Below are positions 22,523 through 30,336 of a stretch of DNA of 64,000 nucleotides, in pieces (position 1 is the first letter of the stretch; every line of letters begins with the position of its first letter). Position numbers and translations under genes: made by a program. The notes beneath the pieces were generated by a model that ran no database searches, was not told the DNA's origin, and saw only the letters and a list, made by a program, of their open reading frames with translations. The stretch is from Methylobacterium sp. (GTDB lineage Bacteria > Pseudomonadota > Alphaproteobacteria > Rhizobiales > Beijerinckiaceae). The DNA lies in assembly GCA_020253445.1 (NCBI GenBank), contig JADCBP010000010.1, forward strand, positions 1 through 64,000. Direction: 5' to 3'.

Positions 22523-25500
22523 TCAGGTCTGGCCCGTAATGGTCGTGCTTTTGGGCTTCCGGGGCGGAAAGCCAGGATCGAGCACTCGCCCAAGCTCATC
22601 AATGCGGACCTGACGCGCCTGCCACTTATTGAGGCCACTTGGCGAGGGATAGATGTATTTGAAGGGATCTTCCTTATCGGCGTCCCGCGCTTTGAGGCTG
22701 CCGCTCTCATGGGGATGCGCCACCGCGAGCTGACTCTCGGAGAACTTCACGACGCGCACAAGTTCGCGCTCGCCAGTGCGTTCAATGGCCAGCATATCGT
22801 TCTGCTGCAAGCTGAGCACCTTGCGTGCCGTAGGATACACCTTGCGGATGTCTGAGACCCAGCCGCTTTGATGTGCAGCAAACATGGAGACAACCTCAGC
22901 TTTCCATTTGCCGTCAGGCAGTTCCCAGACATCGTAACGGTAATTGGAGTCCCCCTTGTAGCCCTTGTAGGGCTTGCCGTTCCGATCCTGGATCTCGATG
23001 ACATTGAGGGGCTTGACCAAGCGGATGTGCCGGACACCGCGGAATTGCAATGGCCCCAGTTCAGGAAAGCGGTTGAGAGCCTGAAGGTATTCCTTGCCCT
23101 CCTTTCCTTGGGTGAAGTGGCGCAAGGCATCGCGCAAGTCCGGGTCGCGCACGACGACGCTCGAATCCGGGTCGAAATGTTCGGGCTTGAGTGAAGTCAG
23201 CGGCACCCGGTGCACGACAATCGCGTCGCCTTTGGCATCTTTCTCGCCGGTCAGACCATATGCGGTGTCATTGTGAAGCCGCGCGGCGGTCTGGTCGCGC
23301 CCGTTCGGCAAGCCAGACTTGGCAACAGTCCCGTGATCGACCCGGTGGCTCACTACAATCGCGTTCACGACCTTCCGCAACTCGTCGCGGAAGCCTTCCC
23401 AAGGCGGGGGAACATGGATGCGCTCGCGACCCTCCGCGCCATTCTTACCTGACGCAAACGCGATCCTTTGCAGAAGACCTCGGTCAACGATACCAATCAC
23501 AGCGGCATCAATTGCGTGGTGGCGATGGTCGAGCCGGTTCTTGGGCTGATCGGCACCGCCACTAAAATTATGGTCGGGCAACAGATCATTCAGACCCAGC
23601 TTGCGGCGCACCATCTCAGTCAGGCGACCTGGCGAGACCCAGACATGGCTAGAGCCCTCGCCTTCGCTGGGGTACAGCGTGGAGAGATATTCCCTCGCGC
23701 GCTTGGCTAGATACTGCGTGTCGACGAGATGTCGCGCCAGAAATCCGCCTTGGTCGTCAAAGCGCTTCATCGCATCCGGTTCGAAGCGCCAGCGCTTTTC
23801 CCGCGGCAGTCGGGCAGCGCGTGCCGCGATGTCCTCCCACTCCGCCGTATGGCCCCATGCTTCGTGGGGCGAACGCTTGCGTTTGAGTCGGTTGGCCTCG
23901 CGCAGACAGATAATCTTGTTGGCGTTGGAATCGTCCAGCGTGGCATCAAAGGGCAGGATGTGGTCGATCTCCACGGCAGATGAGAACAACATTTCGATGG
24001 AAATCTGCTGACCCGTATAAACGCAGCGACGATCCAGCGCATTCTCCGGGTTGAGTTCCTCCCACAGTTTCAGAAGGGCGCGATTGGCGCCGTTGTCCAC
24101 CTGTCCGAGTTCGCGCAGCTTTTCCGAACGCTTCTCCGCCTCGCGCCGGTTCTTCGTGTTGCGTCCGTTGACCTCCTTCTTCTCGTCCTCCGAGAGTTTC
24201 AACTCCCGCGCGAGTTCGAGGGCGATTTGTGCCGGCCTGCCATAGGCGCGGATCAGCGCATTGACGAGGCGGCGCAACTGGTTAAGCCCGATATGCACCG
24301 TGGGATTCGTAATGCGCCCGACGCGGCTGGCCTCGTCCTTGTCGTCGGGATCGGCGGTGCCGGGCGTAATGTGGCGTTCCAGCGCAACCCCATAATAAGG
24401 CAGTGCAGGATTGCCGCTGTCGTCCTCGAACACTTCGCCGGTGGGGAAGTCGGAGTGGTGGCCGAGCCCAGCAGCGATCACCGCCTTGTCATAGGTGATA
24501 ACATCCGCCTCCAGCGCCTCGATTAACCGTTGGGTAGCCTCGAGACCGAAGCGCCCGTAACCCTGCGGCAGGTGCGCTCCGAGGATGGCTCTCCCCCGCT
24601 CCTCCTCAAGCTCGAAGGTTGTCATTAGCCACCGGAGGCAAGCGGCTTCATCCTGCTCGCTCTCCACCGCGCGGAGGCGGGATATGATCTCCCATTGCTG
24701 CTGCCATGAGAAATGCGCCCAACGATTGGCAAAGCGGCCCTTCGCGCCCAGTTCGGCGGCGACCTCGTCGCCAGCGAGATCTTTCCGGTTTTCGCTTTCC
24801 TTGTTGAAGCGGGCCTGCCGTTCCAGTTTCAATTCCTTGCGCAGGGCGGTGAAAGCGGATTTGCGCTGGTCCTTGAGTTTGAGGAACAGAAGATCGCGCT
24901 GCTCCCTGGTGAGCGTTTCAGCCACTTGCCCGACACGAACAATCCGTAGGGCATTGATCTCCTCCAGCAGGCGACGCTTCTGGAACAAGGGATGAGCTTT
25001 AGGAAGGCGCGCTCCTTCGAGCAGTGTGCATTGGCCGACTCTCGGAGCCTTGAGCGGGCGTTGGTGGAACACCACCTCGAACAGTCGATTGTAGACTTCC
25101 GTTGTCATGATTTCCGGGTAGTGCGCGGCCTGCGCCTCCCAGATATCCGTGAATTCCTCCTCCAGCAGCGCGCGGGAAGGGTAGAAGTCATAACCATCCC
25201 CCTTGGCGACCTCACCATTCTCGGCTCGCAAACGCGTTCGCACCGGCGGAACGGCGCTCTGGGTCTCTGCACTCATACGACGCTTGTGCAGGAATTCGCC
25301 GAAGGTCCGCGCGCCGGTCTCCACGATGGCGGTGCGCAGGCGATCAATGCCGATGGCGATCTTGCCATCCTCGCCATCCTTATTGTCCGCCCTGCGGTTG
25401 GATTTAAATCCGCGCCGCTGGTTGAGATGGAAGAAGGCGCGACCGATTTCATGCAACCCCAGTTTCTCGTCGAGCGCGCGTGCGCGCAGGGCGAATGGAT

Positions 25501-25822
25501 CAAGGGATTGAAGCGCCTTGCGCTCGCTTTCGCTCTCGGGAAAAAATCCGGCTGCGGTGAGATGCTTGAGCAAGGCTGCTCGGCGGCGCAGAAAACGATC
25601 CCGCCGCCGACGCATGGCGCGGGCATCCCTGCGATCATTCGCGAGAGAAGCACCGGATTTGGGATCGCGCCCATCGCTGAAAATGCGCGAGCCCGCAGAA
25701 TGAATGCGAATAGGCTGGTTGTTCCTATCCAAAACAAGAACGCACCAACCCAATGAGTTTGTTCCCAGATCGAGACCAAGGCGATAGTGCAAGCGCAGCC
25801 TCGACATAGAAAACTCCATCAA
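22523..25822 (-). CDS. cas9: Cas9 endonuclease, type II-C (1099 aa)
   Basis: RNA-guided DNA endonuclease of the compact II-C class. RuvC-I holds Asp18 in LGLDLGTNSLGW. The arginine-rich bridge helix follows at about residues 60-85 (RDARAMRRRRDRFLRRRA). RuvC-II is IALELARELKLS near 535, the HNH domain VEIDHILPFDATLDDSNANKI near 615-640, and RuvC-III HHAIDAAVIGIVDRG near 768. The last 150 residues form the WED/PAM-interacting part. All nuclease residues are present, so it should cut both strands. Start at 25822; an internal Met6 (MSRLRLHYR) is also possible. It leads the cas9-cas1-cas2 operon. The tracrRNA gene lies 290 bases upstream on the opposite strand. The PAM cannot be read from this window. 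Confidence 0.97.
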   Translation of the reverse strand: MMEFSMSRLRLHYRLGLDLGTNSLGWCVLVLDRNNQPIRIHSAGSRIFSDGRDPKSGASLANDRRDARAMRRRRDRFLRRRAALLKHLTAAGFFPESESERKALQSLDPFALRARALDEKLGLHEIGRAFFHLNQRRGFKSNRRADNKDGEDGKIAIGIDRLRTAIVETGARTFGEFLHKRRMSAETQSAVPPVRTRLRAENGEVAKGDGYDFYPSRALLEEEFTDIWEAQAAHYPEIMTTEVYNRLFEVVFHQRPLKAPRVGQCTLLEGARLPKAHPLFQKRRLLEEINALRIVRVGQVAETLTREQRDLLFLKLKDQRKSAFTALRKELKLERQARFNKESENRKDLAGDEVAAELGAKGRFANRWAHFSWQQQWEIISRLRAVESEQDEAACLRWLMTTFELEEERGRAILGAHLPQGYGRFGLEATQRLIEALEADVITYDKAVIAAGLGHHSDFPTGEVFEDDSGNPALPYYGVALERHITPGTADPDDKDEASRVGRITNPTVHIGLNQLRRLVNALIRAYGRPAQIALELARELKLSEDEKKEVNGRNTKNRREAEKRSEKLRELGQVDNGANRALLKLWEELNPENALDRRCVYTGQQISIEMLFSSAVEIDHILPFDATLDDSNANKIICLREANRLKRKRSPHEAWGHTAEWEDIAARAARLPREKRWRFEPDAMKRFDDQGGFLARHLVDTQYLAKRAREYLSTLYPSEGEGSSHVWVSPGRLTEMVRRKLGLNDLLPDHNFSGGADQPKNRLDHRHHAIDAAVIGIVDRGLLQRIAFASGKNGAEGRERIHVPPPWEGFRDELRKVVNAIVVSHRVDHGTVAKSGLPNGRDQTAARLHNDTAYGLTGEKDAKGDAIVVHRVPLTSLKPEHFDPDSSVVVRDPDLRDALRHFTQGKEGKEYLQALNRFPELGPLQFRGVRHIRLVKPLNVIEIQDRNGKPYKGYKGDSNYRYDVWELPDGKWKAEVVSMFAAHQSGWVSDIRKVYPTARKVLSLQQNDMLAIERTGERELVRVVKFSESQLAVAHPHESGSLKARDADKEDPFKYIYPSPSGLNKWQARQVRIDELGRVLDPGFPPRKPKSTTITGQT

Positions 25823-26004
25823 AAAAAGTCATTGAAAGGTTGTAAGCGTCTTAAAAACGCACGTCTCAGTTGATGCGTCAAGAATAAATTTTTACGATAG
25901 TTGGGGCATGACTTTCTCTGGGCCGATCTTGAAAAGGGTCTCGCCTCACACAACTAAAATGGATAGAAAAACAGTACAGTATAGATTTCCCTGAGCGATA
26001 GTTG

Positions 26005-26106
26005 GTTGCCTCCGGGCCACGATCTCTGAAAGGCCTCGCGCTCTTCGCAATCGGCGCAGTGCCGCTCCGTTCTGCCTCTTGACCGCGATCCATGAACCGC
26101 TAACAT
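26005..26106 (+). CRISPR. Decayed two-repeat CRISPR array beside the tracrRNA gene
   Basis: Two diverged copies of the 36-base repeat, at 26005-26040 and 26071-26106, separated by exactly 30 bases. The first keeps GTTGCC, GGGCC, CGATCTCTGAA; the second keeps GACCGCGATC and TGAACCGCTA. Register and orientation equal those of the active array (36/30, plus strand). Ancestral relationship is inferred from this register; the divergence shows it is no longer an updating array. Confidence 0.8.
26079..26106 (+). promoter_or_regulatory. tracrRNA promoter derived from a degenerate CRISPR repeat
   Basis: TTGACC (26079-26084), 16 bases, then TAACAT (26101-26106): a plausible -35/-10 pair formed by the second degenerate repeat. 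In the active repeats the same positions read TGGACC-N16-TATTCT. Predicted start of transcription is about 26112, just before the anti-repeat. Confidence 0.6.
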
Positions 26107-26110
26107 ATGG

Positions 26111-26190
26111 GTTTCAGAGATCGTGGTCTGGCGGTTAACAAGCAGCCAGTCTGCACCAGATAAGGGCGGCGCTCCGGCGTCGCCTTTTTT
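26111..26190 (+). ncRNA. tracrRNA
   Basis: About 80 nt. The anti-repeat (from TTTCAGAGATCG to GGCGGTTAAC, 26112-26139) pairs with the first 26 bases of the CRISPR repeat almost without interruption: four G-U pairs and one bulged U by my hand alignment. A short stem follows (GCAG/CTGC, 26142-26154), then a terminator hairpin GGCGGCGC-TCCG-GCGTCGCC with one G-U pair and a run of six T (26185-26190). Order and structure match type II-C tracrRNAs. It is transcribed away from cas9. Confidence 0.9.
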
Positions 26191-26447
26191 GTTGGGGTAC
26201 AATGTCGGCTTCTTGCCGAATGTTGCCGAGACCGGTCAGTTGGTAAACGGCCCCAAAGGTGTCGTTTCACACATGGCCAATCAAATGCAGCTTTCGCGCA
26301 TCCATTGACCGAGAACCGCCAGTCAGCATTCGGGCCGCTTTCCGACCTTCAATCTCCCGCCTCATGCCCCCGCTGGTGGTCCTTTGACTGCTCTCGCTGT
26401 TGTGCAAGCCGTTCAAGCATTTCGATCTGTTGCCGACCCCAAAACTG

Positions 26448-27743
26448 TCATAGCGGTATCCCCTTCACGCCCTTCATCGCCTTCAGCTTGGTGCCGATCA
26501 GCGCCATGAGGATGGGCCCGACGGAGAACTGCCCCTCGCGCTTCTTCTCGGTGAGCGCGCGGAGATAGCCGCCGGGAAAGCGCACCTCGTCGCCCTTCTG
26601 CAGGATCGCCGCGACGACGATCGAGGCATCGGCCTGCCCCATGGTTTCCACCGCATCGCGCCAGGCATCGGGCGAAATCCCGAGCATGGCCCGCACCAGT
26701 TCCGCGGCCTTCAGGAACTCGGACCAGCTGGGCGGTGAAGCCCCCTGCCCTTCCCGGCGGGGGATGTAATCGCGGATATCCGGGCAGGCCTCCAGCACCA
26801 TCGGCAGCGGCGTGCCGAGATTTACACGGGTGGCCGCATTTACGGTCAGATCCTCTTCACTCCCCTGCCCCGCTTGAGCCGAACCATGGGTCTCAGGATC
26901 AGCCTCGCGCTCGTCGCTCCTGTCTTTTTCGAAAGCAGGTTCAGATTCGTGAAGGTCTGGTTTTGAATTCTGTTTGTGGCGCCCGGAATGGGATTCATTG
27001 GCGCTTGAATTTGGGGAATTTGTGAAGAGTTCCAGATGCTTCAGGATCCCGGCGGAAAAGCCTTCGAGATCGGCCGCAATCGCCCCCAGATCGGCGAGGC
27101 TGGCGGAGCGCCTGAGACGGCCGACGAGCGCCAGATATTGCCCGTGGAGGCCCTGCCAGTCGCCCGGAAGCGCCTCCTCCATGCCGAGCAGGATCATCTT
27201 GGTGATGTCGCGGCGCGCGAGCGTGATGCGTTCGCGGGCGAGCCTCAGCGCGCGGCGCTCGGCCTGCACTTCGGCCGCGAGCGCCTCGAATTCCTCGGCG
27301 CGGGCGATGAGCGGTGTGAGCTCGAACCCGAAAGCGAGGCTCACCTCGCCATCCATGCCGCGCCGCGCATAGCGCTTGCCGTTGGGGCTGTCGCGTCGGA
27401 TCACGATGCCGGCTTCCACGAGCGCCGCAAGATGCCGCCGCAGTGTCGCCGGCGCGATGCCATGGGCGCGAGCACAGAGCTTCTCGTTCGAGGGGAAGAC
27501 GATCGGCGTCTCGCCCGCGACCAGCATCGTCTCCTGGTGGAACGAGAGCAGCGCGGAAAGCACGGCAATCGCGCGATCCGGCAGGCCGAGCCTGTCCTTG
27601 GCTTCGGTGATGGCCTGGAAGATCTTCCATTTATGGACGGTCTTCTCGGGTTCCACCGCCCTCGCCTGCTGCTGCGTGGCGATCAGGCCAAGCGACAGCG
27701 TTCGCCGCCCGAAGGGCGTCGTCACCAATCCCTGTTGTGTCAT
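26448..27743 (-). CDS. repC: RepC replication initiator of a repABC replicon
   Basis: 431-aa plasmid replication initiator, the essential protein of repABC replicons, acting at an origin inside its own gene. The N-terminus VTTPFGRRTLSLGLIATQQQ and the following KWKIFQAITEAKDRLGLPDRAIAVLSALLSFHQET, then IVFPSNEKLCARAHGIAPATLRRHLAALVEAGIVIRRDSPNGKRYARR are the conserved helix-turn-helix region. The middle (about residues 235-290) is polar and low-complexity, encoded by AT-rich DNA. The C-terminal part PRREGQGASPPSWSEFLKAAELVRAMLGISPDAW is typical. It lies 169 bases after repB, with the ctRNA gene between. Confidence 0.95.
   Translation of the reverse strand: MTQQGLVTTPFGRRTLSLGLIATQQQARAVEPEKTVHKWKIFQAITEAKDRLGLPDRAIAVLSALLSFHQETMLVAGETPIVFPSNEKLCARAHGIAPATLRRHLAALVEAGIVIRRDSPNGKRYARRGMDGEVSLAFGFELTPLIARAEEFEALAAEVQAERRALRLARERITLARRDITKMILLGMEEALPGDWQGLHGQYLALVGRLRRSASLADLGAIAADLEGFSAGILKHLELFTNSPNSSANESHSGRHKQNSKPDLHESEPAFEKDRSDEREADPETHGSAQAGQGSEEDLTVNAATRVNLGTPLPMVLEACPDIRDYIPRREGQGASPPSWSEFLKAAELVRAMLGISPDAWRDAVETMGQADASIVVAAILQKGDEVRFPGGYLRALTEKKREGQFSVGPILMALIGTKLKAMKGVKGIPL
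26925..27035. other. AT-rich segment inside repC, presumed oriV
   Basis: This segment is clearly richer in A and T than its surroundings and encodes the polar linker of RepC. In studied repABC plasmids the replication origin is in the AT-rich middle of repC. Function here is by analogy; exact borders are approximate. Confidence 0.5.
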
Positions 27744-27808
27744 GGTCCTTGCCTCAATCAGGCAAAAGAAACGCGCCCACCGAAATGGCAGTTGTCCGCC
27801 AGGGACTC

Positions 27809-27895
27809 TTGACAGCGATTCACGGAAGTGGGATTCTCAACCTGCTACAGATGAGGAAGGCTTCCGGTGGAAACGTCGGGGGCCTTTTTCTTTTT
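27809..27895 (+). ncRNA. ctRNA (antisense incompatibility RNA) with its promoter, between repB and repC
   Basis: On the strand opposite repABC: TTGACA (27809-27814), 17 bases, GATTCT (27832-27837), predicted start near 27844. The RNA of about 50 nt ends in a hairpin with arms AGGCTTCCG (27858-27866) and CGGGGGCCT (27877-27885), pairing over nine positions including G-U pairs, followed by TTTTTCTTTTT. Every studied repABC cassette has such an antisense RNA here, which limits RepC synthesis and sets incompatibility. Confidence 0.78.
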
Positions 27896-27912
27896 CGCGC
27901 CTGCTCCCTCGG

Positions 27913-28911
27913 TTAGCGGTTGCGGAATTCGCGATAGAGATCGCCGAGGCGGGCGCGCAGAAAGGCGCGAAATTCGCCATCCTCGATCTCCAGGGCCTTG
28001 CCGCGCTCGCGCGCGACCTGCGGCACGATCCATTCGGCCGGCTTCGGCTCCGGCGCCTGCGAGAGCCGCAGGAAGAGCCGCTGAAAGCGCTCATCCGATG
28101 GCGTTTCCGCCTCGGCAAGGCTGGCGAGAAGGCCGCGCGCGCGCTCATGATCGCTTTCGTTCTGCAGGCGATCCGCCAGTTGCAGCCAGCGGTCGCGGCC
28201 CGCTTTCGGCGCCGGGCCGATCGCCTCGATGATATCCACGGGCACGCGCCGGGCCACCCCGATGAGCTTGGAGAGCGCGGTCTTGTCGATGGCGAGCGCA
28301 GCCATGATCACCGGCCGATCGAAGCCCGCATCCTCGAGGCGCGTGGCGAAAAGCGAGCGCTCGATGAAGGAGAGATCCGTGCGAGCCGAATTTTCCTGCC
28401 CCTGGGCAACCACGAGTTCGGCATCGCTCAGCGGGCGGATCACCGCCCGCACCGGCCGCCCCAGGGCCCGCGCGGCGAGCACGCGGCGGTGGCCATAGGC
28501 GACCTGATAGCGATCCGACCCATCGGGATGCGGGCGGAGCAGCACCGGCACCTGCTGGCCGCTCTCGCGGATGGATTCCACCAGCGCCCGCAGGCTTTCC
28601 CCACCCTGCGCGAGGCGGTCCGCGATCATCGAGGCGACGATGCGCGAGGGCTCGACCTCCACCACGGCCTGCCCGGCCTCCATCTGCTGGCGCAGCATGC
28701 GCGCTTCCTGCGCCTCGTTCTTCAAGGCCTCGATGGACCGCGTGACCGAGCCAATGGCCCCGGATTGCGAAAGCGGCGGCGGAGAAGGGGAGGGGGCGGG
28801 CCCCGGAGGAACGGCCCCGCCGGAAAAGTTGCCGGCCGGCAACTTTTCGCCCTGCCGCTCATCGGCCGGCGTGCCCAGCAACCCTTCGAGCAGATTTTTC
28901 CGTGCCATCAA
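27913..28911 (-). CDS. repB: RepB partition protein (ParB-like)
   Basis: 332-aa centromere-binding protein of the repABC partition system. The N-terminus MARKNLLEGLLGTPADERQ is typical of RepB. The ParB domain includes VEVEPSRIVASMIADRL, LVESIRESGQQVPVLLRPHPDG, RYQVAYGHRRVLAARALGRPVRAVIR and the ELVVAQGQENSARTDLSFIER motif. A helix-turn-helix region follows (ALAIDKTALSKLIGVARRVP). It overlaps repA by 4 bases and is cotranscribed with it. It binds parS and stimulates the RepA ATPase. I did not find a convincing parS palindrome. Confidence 0.94.
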   Translation of the reverse strand: MMARKNLLEGLLGTPADERQGEKLPAGNFSGGAVPPGPAPSPSPPPLSQSGAIGSVTRSIEALKNEAQEARMLRQQMEAGQAVVEVEPSRIVASMIADRLAQGGESLRALVESIRESGQQVPVLLRPHPDGSDRYQVAYGHRRVLAARALGRPVRAVIRPLSDAELVVAQGQENSARTDLSFIERSLFATRLEDAGFDRPVIMAALAIDKTALSKLIGVARRVPVDIIEAIGPAPKAGRDRWLQLADRLQNESDHERARGLLASLAEAETPSDERFQRLFLRLSQAPEPKPAEWIVPQVARERGKALEIEDGEFRAFLRARLGDLYREFRNR

Positions 28912-30080
28912 TCACGCCTCCAGGTCGAGCGGATCAGCCCCTCGATCTCGCCATTCACCTGGTCGAGGGCTTCGATCGCGCGGTCATAGGTCTGCCGCGT
29001 GAATTGCTCGCGCGACACCTCGTAGAGCGTCTGCTTGGTGATGCCGGCATCGGCGATGGCCGTGCTCTTCAGCATGGGATAGTTCAGCACATATTCGCCG
29101 AACATCGAGCGCATGAAGGAGACCATCTGGTTCTGCGGCCCGTCGCCGGGCTCGTAGCGCGTCACGAGATACCGCATCCAGTCATAGCTCATCCTGGCGC
29201 CGGCATCCGCGAGGGCGGACATCAGCTGGCTGGTCATGAGCAGGAACTGGCACATCGACATCACATCAAGCATCTGCGGATGGACGGTCACCAGCACGCT
29301 GGTGGCCGCGCAGAGCGCCGACAGCGTGAGATAGCCGAGCTGGGGCGGGCAATCGATCACCACCACATCGTAGCGGCTCTCGACCGTCGCCAGCGCCTCG
29401 GCGATGCGGGTGAAGAAGAAGCCTTCGCCCTTCTTCCGGGCCAGCATCGCGCGCGGCGTTTCATGCTCATATTCCATCAACTCGATATTGCCGGGGATAA
29501 GATCGAGACCGGGAAAATAGGTGGGGCGGATCACCTCCTCGAGCGGGCGGCGCTCCGCGTCATAGCGCAGGGCGCCGAACAGGGTCTGGTTCTCGCCGAT
29601 GTCGAATTCCGGCTGGTAGCCATGCAGGGCCGAGAGCGAGGCCTGCGGATCGAGATCCACCGCCAGCACGCGATAGCCGTGCAGCGCGAGATATTGCGCA
29701 AGATGCGCGGCGGTCGTCGTCTTGCCCGAGCCGCCCTTGAAATTCGCGACCGCGATGACCTGCAGCGGCTCGCCCGGCCGGCGCGTGGGCATGTACTTGC
29801 CCGAGCCGCCATCGAGGAAGGCCCGCAAGGCGCGCACATCCTCGATCGAATAGAGCCGCCGGCCCGAAGGCGTCACCTCGGGAGAGGGGCCCTTGCCATC
29901 GAGCGAGAGGTGGCGAAGATAGCCATCATTCACGCCGATGAGCCGGGCGACCTCGCCGGAGGTGAATTTGCGAAGGGTTTTCGTGGCGGAGGGCGGAAAC
30001 AGCTTCATGCGATGCGCGTGAAGGCGCTCGCTGAGATCGCGGGCGTGGCCTGCGATCAGGGTATGGATGGCTTCGCCCAC
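28908..30080 (-). CDS. repA: RepA partition ATPase (ParA-like)
   Basis: 390-aa Walker-type ATPase that segregates the replicon and represses the repABC promoter. The N-terminal DNA-binding part is FPPSATKTLRKFTSGEVARLIGVNDGYLRHLS. The deviant Walker A is NFKGGSGKTTTAAHLAQYLAL, followed by VLAVDLDPQASLSALHGYQPE and the Walker B VVVIDCPPQLGYLTLSAL. I start it at the GTG at 30078-30080 (VGEAIHTLIAGHARDLSERLHAHRMKLFPP), which matches the usual length of about 400 aa; the open frame continues upstream to 30374 but that part has no RepA character. First gene of the operon. Confidence 0.93.
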   Translation of the reverse strand: MGEAIHTLIAGHARDLSERLHAHRMKLFPPSATKTLRKFTSGEVARLIGVNDGYLRHLSLDGKGPSPEVTPSGRRLYSIEDVRALRAFLDGGSGKYMPTRRPGEPLQVIAVANFKGGSGKTTTAAHLAQYLALHGYRVLAVDLDPQASLSALHGYQPEFDIGENQTLFGALRYDAERRPLEEVIRPTYFPGLDLIPGNIELMEYEHETPRAMLARKKGEGFFFTRIAEALATVESRYDVVVIDCPPQLGYLTLSALCAATSVLVTVHPQMLDVMSMCQFLLMTSQLMSALADAGARMSYDWMRYLVTRYEPGDGPQNQMVSFMRSMFGEYVLNYPMLKSTAIADAGITKQTLYEVSREQFTRQTYDRAIEALDQVNGEIEGLIRSTWRRD

Positions 30081-30244
30081 GGAAGTCTTCCTCAGGACAC
30101 GGAAAAAAGCAGAAGTCGCGCTTTCAAGCGTAACCAGGATTGCCCGATTCTGGGCCGATCGCAAGGAATTTAGGTTTAACAAGGAATTAACGCGGGGGAA
30201 CCCGCGCGAGCGCCGCGTGCGGCCGGAAGAGCAGGGCCCTGGCG

Positions 30245-30300
30245 CCACAGGCGGCAGACCACAGGCGGCAGACCACGGGCGGCAGACCACAGGCGGCAGA
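30245..30300. repeat. Four tandem 14-base repeats between repA and the photolyase-like gene
   Basis: Unit CCACAGGCGGCAGA repeated four times without gaps; the third copy has one change (CCACGGGCGGCAGA). It lies about 165 bases upstream of the repA start and 37 bases upstream of the divergent photolyase-like gene. It might be a binding array for a plasmid protein or simple expansion of a short repeat; nothing in the sequence decides. Confidence 0.85.
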
Positions 30301-30336
30301 CATGGTCCGATGCCGCGCGCCTTGCGTAGGCAGCGC

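Noticed and set aside
25916-25946. A third degenerate CRISPR repeat (TCTGGGCCGATCTTGAAAAGGG)
   Set aside because: It shares GGGCC-GATCT-GAAA with the relic repeat but needs gaps and is not in the 66-base register, so similarity may be chance.
30167-30190. GTTTAAC...ATTAAC as a possible parS or RepA operator
   Set aside because: Arms do not match well as a palindrome and do not fit the GTTNNNNGCNNNNAAC form I associate with repABC parS sites.
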